The notes under the pieces are model-generated. The model was not told the DNA's origin and made no database searches. It saw nothing but the letters and a program-made list of their open reading frames with translations. Position numbers and translations under genes: made by a program. From assembly GCA_028282045.1 (NCBI GenBank), contig JANQIS010000004.1, positions 1 through 9,170 of the forward strand: a stretch of 9,170 nucleotides of DNA. Reading direction: 5' to 3'. Origin of the DNA: Gammaproteobacteria bacterium (lineage in GTDB: Bacteria > Pseudomonadota > Gammaproteobacteria > Francisellales > CACEW01). Positions 5,976-9,170 of the stretch are shown here, one piece after another (positions within the stretch are counted from its first letter, which is position 1; every line of letters begins with the position of its first letter).

Positions 5976-7283
5976 ATGAAACCATCACCTAATCTACGCT
6001 GGCTGGCCATCCGCGTGGTCCAATCAGTCATCAGTTATGGCCAGTCATTAAATTTTGCTCAAAAACACATAATTGAAGGCTATGCGCTCAACGCTATCAA
6101 CGGCGCACTGGTCAAAGCACTCAGTTATGGCATGGTGCGTTATTACTACGCCCTAACCCATCACCTTAAGCCACTGATCAATAAGCCGCTTAAAGCTAAA
6201 GATATCGATATTCAACTGGCATTAATGCTCGGTGCTTACCAACTGCTTTATATGCGTATACCCGATCATGCCGCCATTTATGAAACGGTAGAAGCCGTAA
6301 AACTACTCAAAAAACCCTGGGCAAAGCGTTTTGTCAACGGCGTGTTACGCCAACTGGCACGTCATAAACCTGATGTGAAGGCTGTGGCGGTGCAAGTCAA
6401 TTTCCCACCGTGGTTAGTAACAGCGATCAAAACCGCCTGGCCCGGACAGTGGCAAACCATCTTAAGCGCCTCTGATAACGCACCACCGATGCACTTGCGT
6501 GTTAACCAACAACAAACATCAACTCAGGATTACCTGCAGCAACTGCAAAGCCACGATATTAACGCACGACCCAATGAACTGCCCTGCGCCATTAGCCTGG
6601 AAAAGGCTACTGATATCAGTCAACTACCTGGCTTTTATGATGGCATGATAAGTGTACAAGATTTAGCAGCCCAACAAGTGGCTCAGCTTGTGGCACCTGA
6701 ACCTGGCGAACGGATTTTAGATGCCTGTGCTGCACCGGGTGGTAAGTGTTGCCATCTGTTAGAGCAAACACCCCACTGCCAACTTACAGCTATCGACATT
6801 GATCCACAGCGGTGCCAATCGATTGTCTCTAATCTGGATCGGCTCAAACTTAAGGCTCGTGTCCTCAATGGTGATGCCCGCGAACAAGATTGGTGGGATG
6901 GCGAGCCTTATGATACGATTTTGATTGATGCACCTTGCTCTGGCACTGGCGTGATTCGCCGCCACCCCGATATCAAGTTATTACGCCGCGATAGTGATAT
7001 CGTCCAATTAACGCAACTACAATTGAGCCTTGTGTCACATCTGAGCACGTTGCTCAAACCAACCGGCAGACTAATCTACACCACCTGCTCTATCATGCCG
7101 GCAGAGAATGACCAGATTATCAGCGCCTTTTTAGCTCACCATCAGCACTGGAGCGCACAAACCCTATCGTTACCCTATGGCTTTGCCACCCAATATGGTT
7201 GGCAGTGCTTGCCGCAAGTCGGCAGCACAGATGGGTTTTATTATGCACTACTCTCACCAGATAAGGCCGTTGCATCACGATGA
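5976..7283 (+). CDS. rsmB: 16S rRNA (cytosine(967)-C(5))-methyltransferase
   Basis: This 435-residue enzyme methylates C967 of 16S rRNA using S-adenosylmethionine. The N-terminal third (about 1-135) is the NusB-like RNA-binding domain, with YQLLYMRIPDHAAIYETVEAV (88-108) and FVNGVLRQL (119-127). The C-terminal catalytic domain has the SAM loop LDACAAPGGK (248-257), AIDIDPQR (272-279), the DAPCSGTGVIRRHPDIK block (318-334, Cys321) and the catalytic motif YTTCSIMPAEN (368-378, Cys371). These match the two cysteines of E. coli RsmB. The loop reads GGKCCH where GGKTTH is usual. ATG 5976 gives the family N-terminus but has only a weak ribosome site. In many gammaproteobacteria rsmB follows def-fmt; here it stands divergent from the DUF962-like gene. 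A hairpin with a T-run follows the stop. Confidence 0.97.
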   Translation: MKPSPNLRWLAIRVVQSVISYGQSLNFAQKHIIEGYALNAINGALVKALSYGMVRYYYALTHHLKPLINKPLKAKDIDIQLALMLGAYQLLYMRIPDHAAIYETVEAVKLLKKPWAKRFVNGVLRQLARHKPDVKAVAVQVNFPPWLVTAIKTAWPGQWQTILSASDNAPPMHLRVNQQQTSTQDYLQQLQSHDINARPNELPCAISLEKATDISQLPGFYDGMISVQDLAAQQVAQLVAPEPGERILDACAAPGGKCCHLLEQTPHCQLTAIDIDPQRCQSIVSNLDRLKLKARVLNGDAREQDWWDGEPYDTILIDAPCSGTGVIRRHPDIKLLRRDSDIVQLTQLQLSLVSHLSTLLKPTGRLIYTTCSIMPAENDQIISAFLAHHQHWSAQTLSLPYGFATQYGWQCLPQVGSTDGFYYALLSPDKAVASR

Positions 7284-7335
7284 CCACGTAAAAATACGGA
7301 TAGGCAAACGGCAATTAAGCTGGAACAGTGGATAC

Positions 7336-7377
7336 TAAGCAATTGATGAACCTGGTTCAAAGAAATTGCTTATTTTT
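7336..7377 (+). terminator. Hairpin with T-run: rsmB terminator or leader structure of the next gene
   Basis: TAAGCAATT (7336-7344) pairs with AATTGCTTA (7364-7372) for nine base pairs, and TTTTT follows at 7373-7377. Inside the loop, GAAC (7348-7351) and GTTC (7355-7358) can pair with a three-base loop. The outer stem is AT-rich, so termination may be leaky. It ends only 21 bp before ATG 7399. Confidence 0.6.
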
Positions 7378-7384
7378 AGGCATA

Positions 7385-7393
7385 GAGGGAGGT
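7385..7393 (+). promoter_or_regulatory. Strong Shine-Dalgarno of the final gene
   Basis: GAGGGAGGT contains the near-perfect core GGAGGT (7388-7393), five bases before ATG 7399. It is the best ribosome site in the window and fixes the start of the last gene. Confidence 0.85.
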
Positions 7394-7398
7394 GTGCA

Positions 7399-9170
<1,772 letters not shown>

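Noticed and set aside
7311..7322. Possible PmrA-type site (CTTAAT on the minus strand) before the final gene
   Set aside because: Only one partial half-site matches, in the wrong orientation and without a second copy at the required spacing. It is too weak to support effector-type regulation.
7346..7372. tRNA T-arm-like string (CCTGGTTCAAAG) after rsmB
   Set aside because: GGTTCAAA resembles a T-loop, but no matching T-stem, acceptor stem, anticodon arm or CCA context is present. The bases belong to the hairpin loop instead.

Overview
The window is chromosomal DNA from a gammaproteobacterium. PrlC, TrmB and RsmB all resemble their enterobacterial counterparts along their length, and genes are tightly packed on both strands with overlapping convergent ends. 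The species cannot be named. The unfinished gene at the right edge (no visible signal peptide, Pro-Glu repeat, Ser/Thr/Pro linker, Gln-rich coiled coil) looks like proteins found in host-associated lineages such as Legionellales. That is a weak inference from one gene.

Layout: positions 1-737 (minus) hold the N-terminal 245 codons of oligopeptidase A (prlC), cut by the left edge. It diverges from a small site-2-type M50 membrane protease (805-1473, plus), which probably starts at a TTG. The protease meets a two-gene minus-strand operon tail to tail, with the two stop codons sharing TTAA. That operon is a Kch-like potassium channel with an RCK/TrkA-N domain (3649-2516), followed through an ATGA overlap by an Ldh-family NAD(P)-dependent 2-hydroxyacid or imine oxidoreductase (2519-1470). 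A 182-bp divergent region (3650-3831) separates the channel from an 86-aa protein of unknown function (3832-4092).

A strong ribosome site follows, then a signal-peptide gene with two DM9/DUF3421 modules (4114-4654). This gene is broken twice: by a 7-bp tandem duplication that shifts the frame and by an in-frame TAA. Next come trmB (4688-5383, plus), a convergent DUF962/Mpo1-like membrane protein overlapping it by 14 bp (5903-5370, minus), and the divergent rsmB (5976-7283, plus). The last gene starts at 7399 behind a long hairpin with a T-run and a very strong Shine-Dalgarno. It stays open to the right edge (590 codons) and matches no family I recognise.

Functionally, trmB and rsmB modify tRNA and 16S rRNA, and PrlC and the M50 protease are housekeeping proteolysis. 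The channel and dehydrogenase are translationally coupled. The DM9 remnant and the final gene are the accessory part and the most worth a second look. No tRNA, rRNA, CRISPR array, transposase or integrase was seen.
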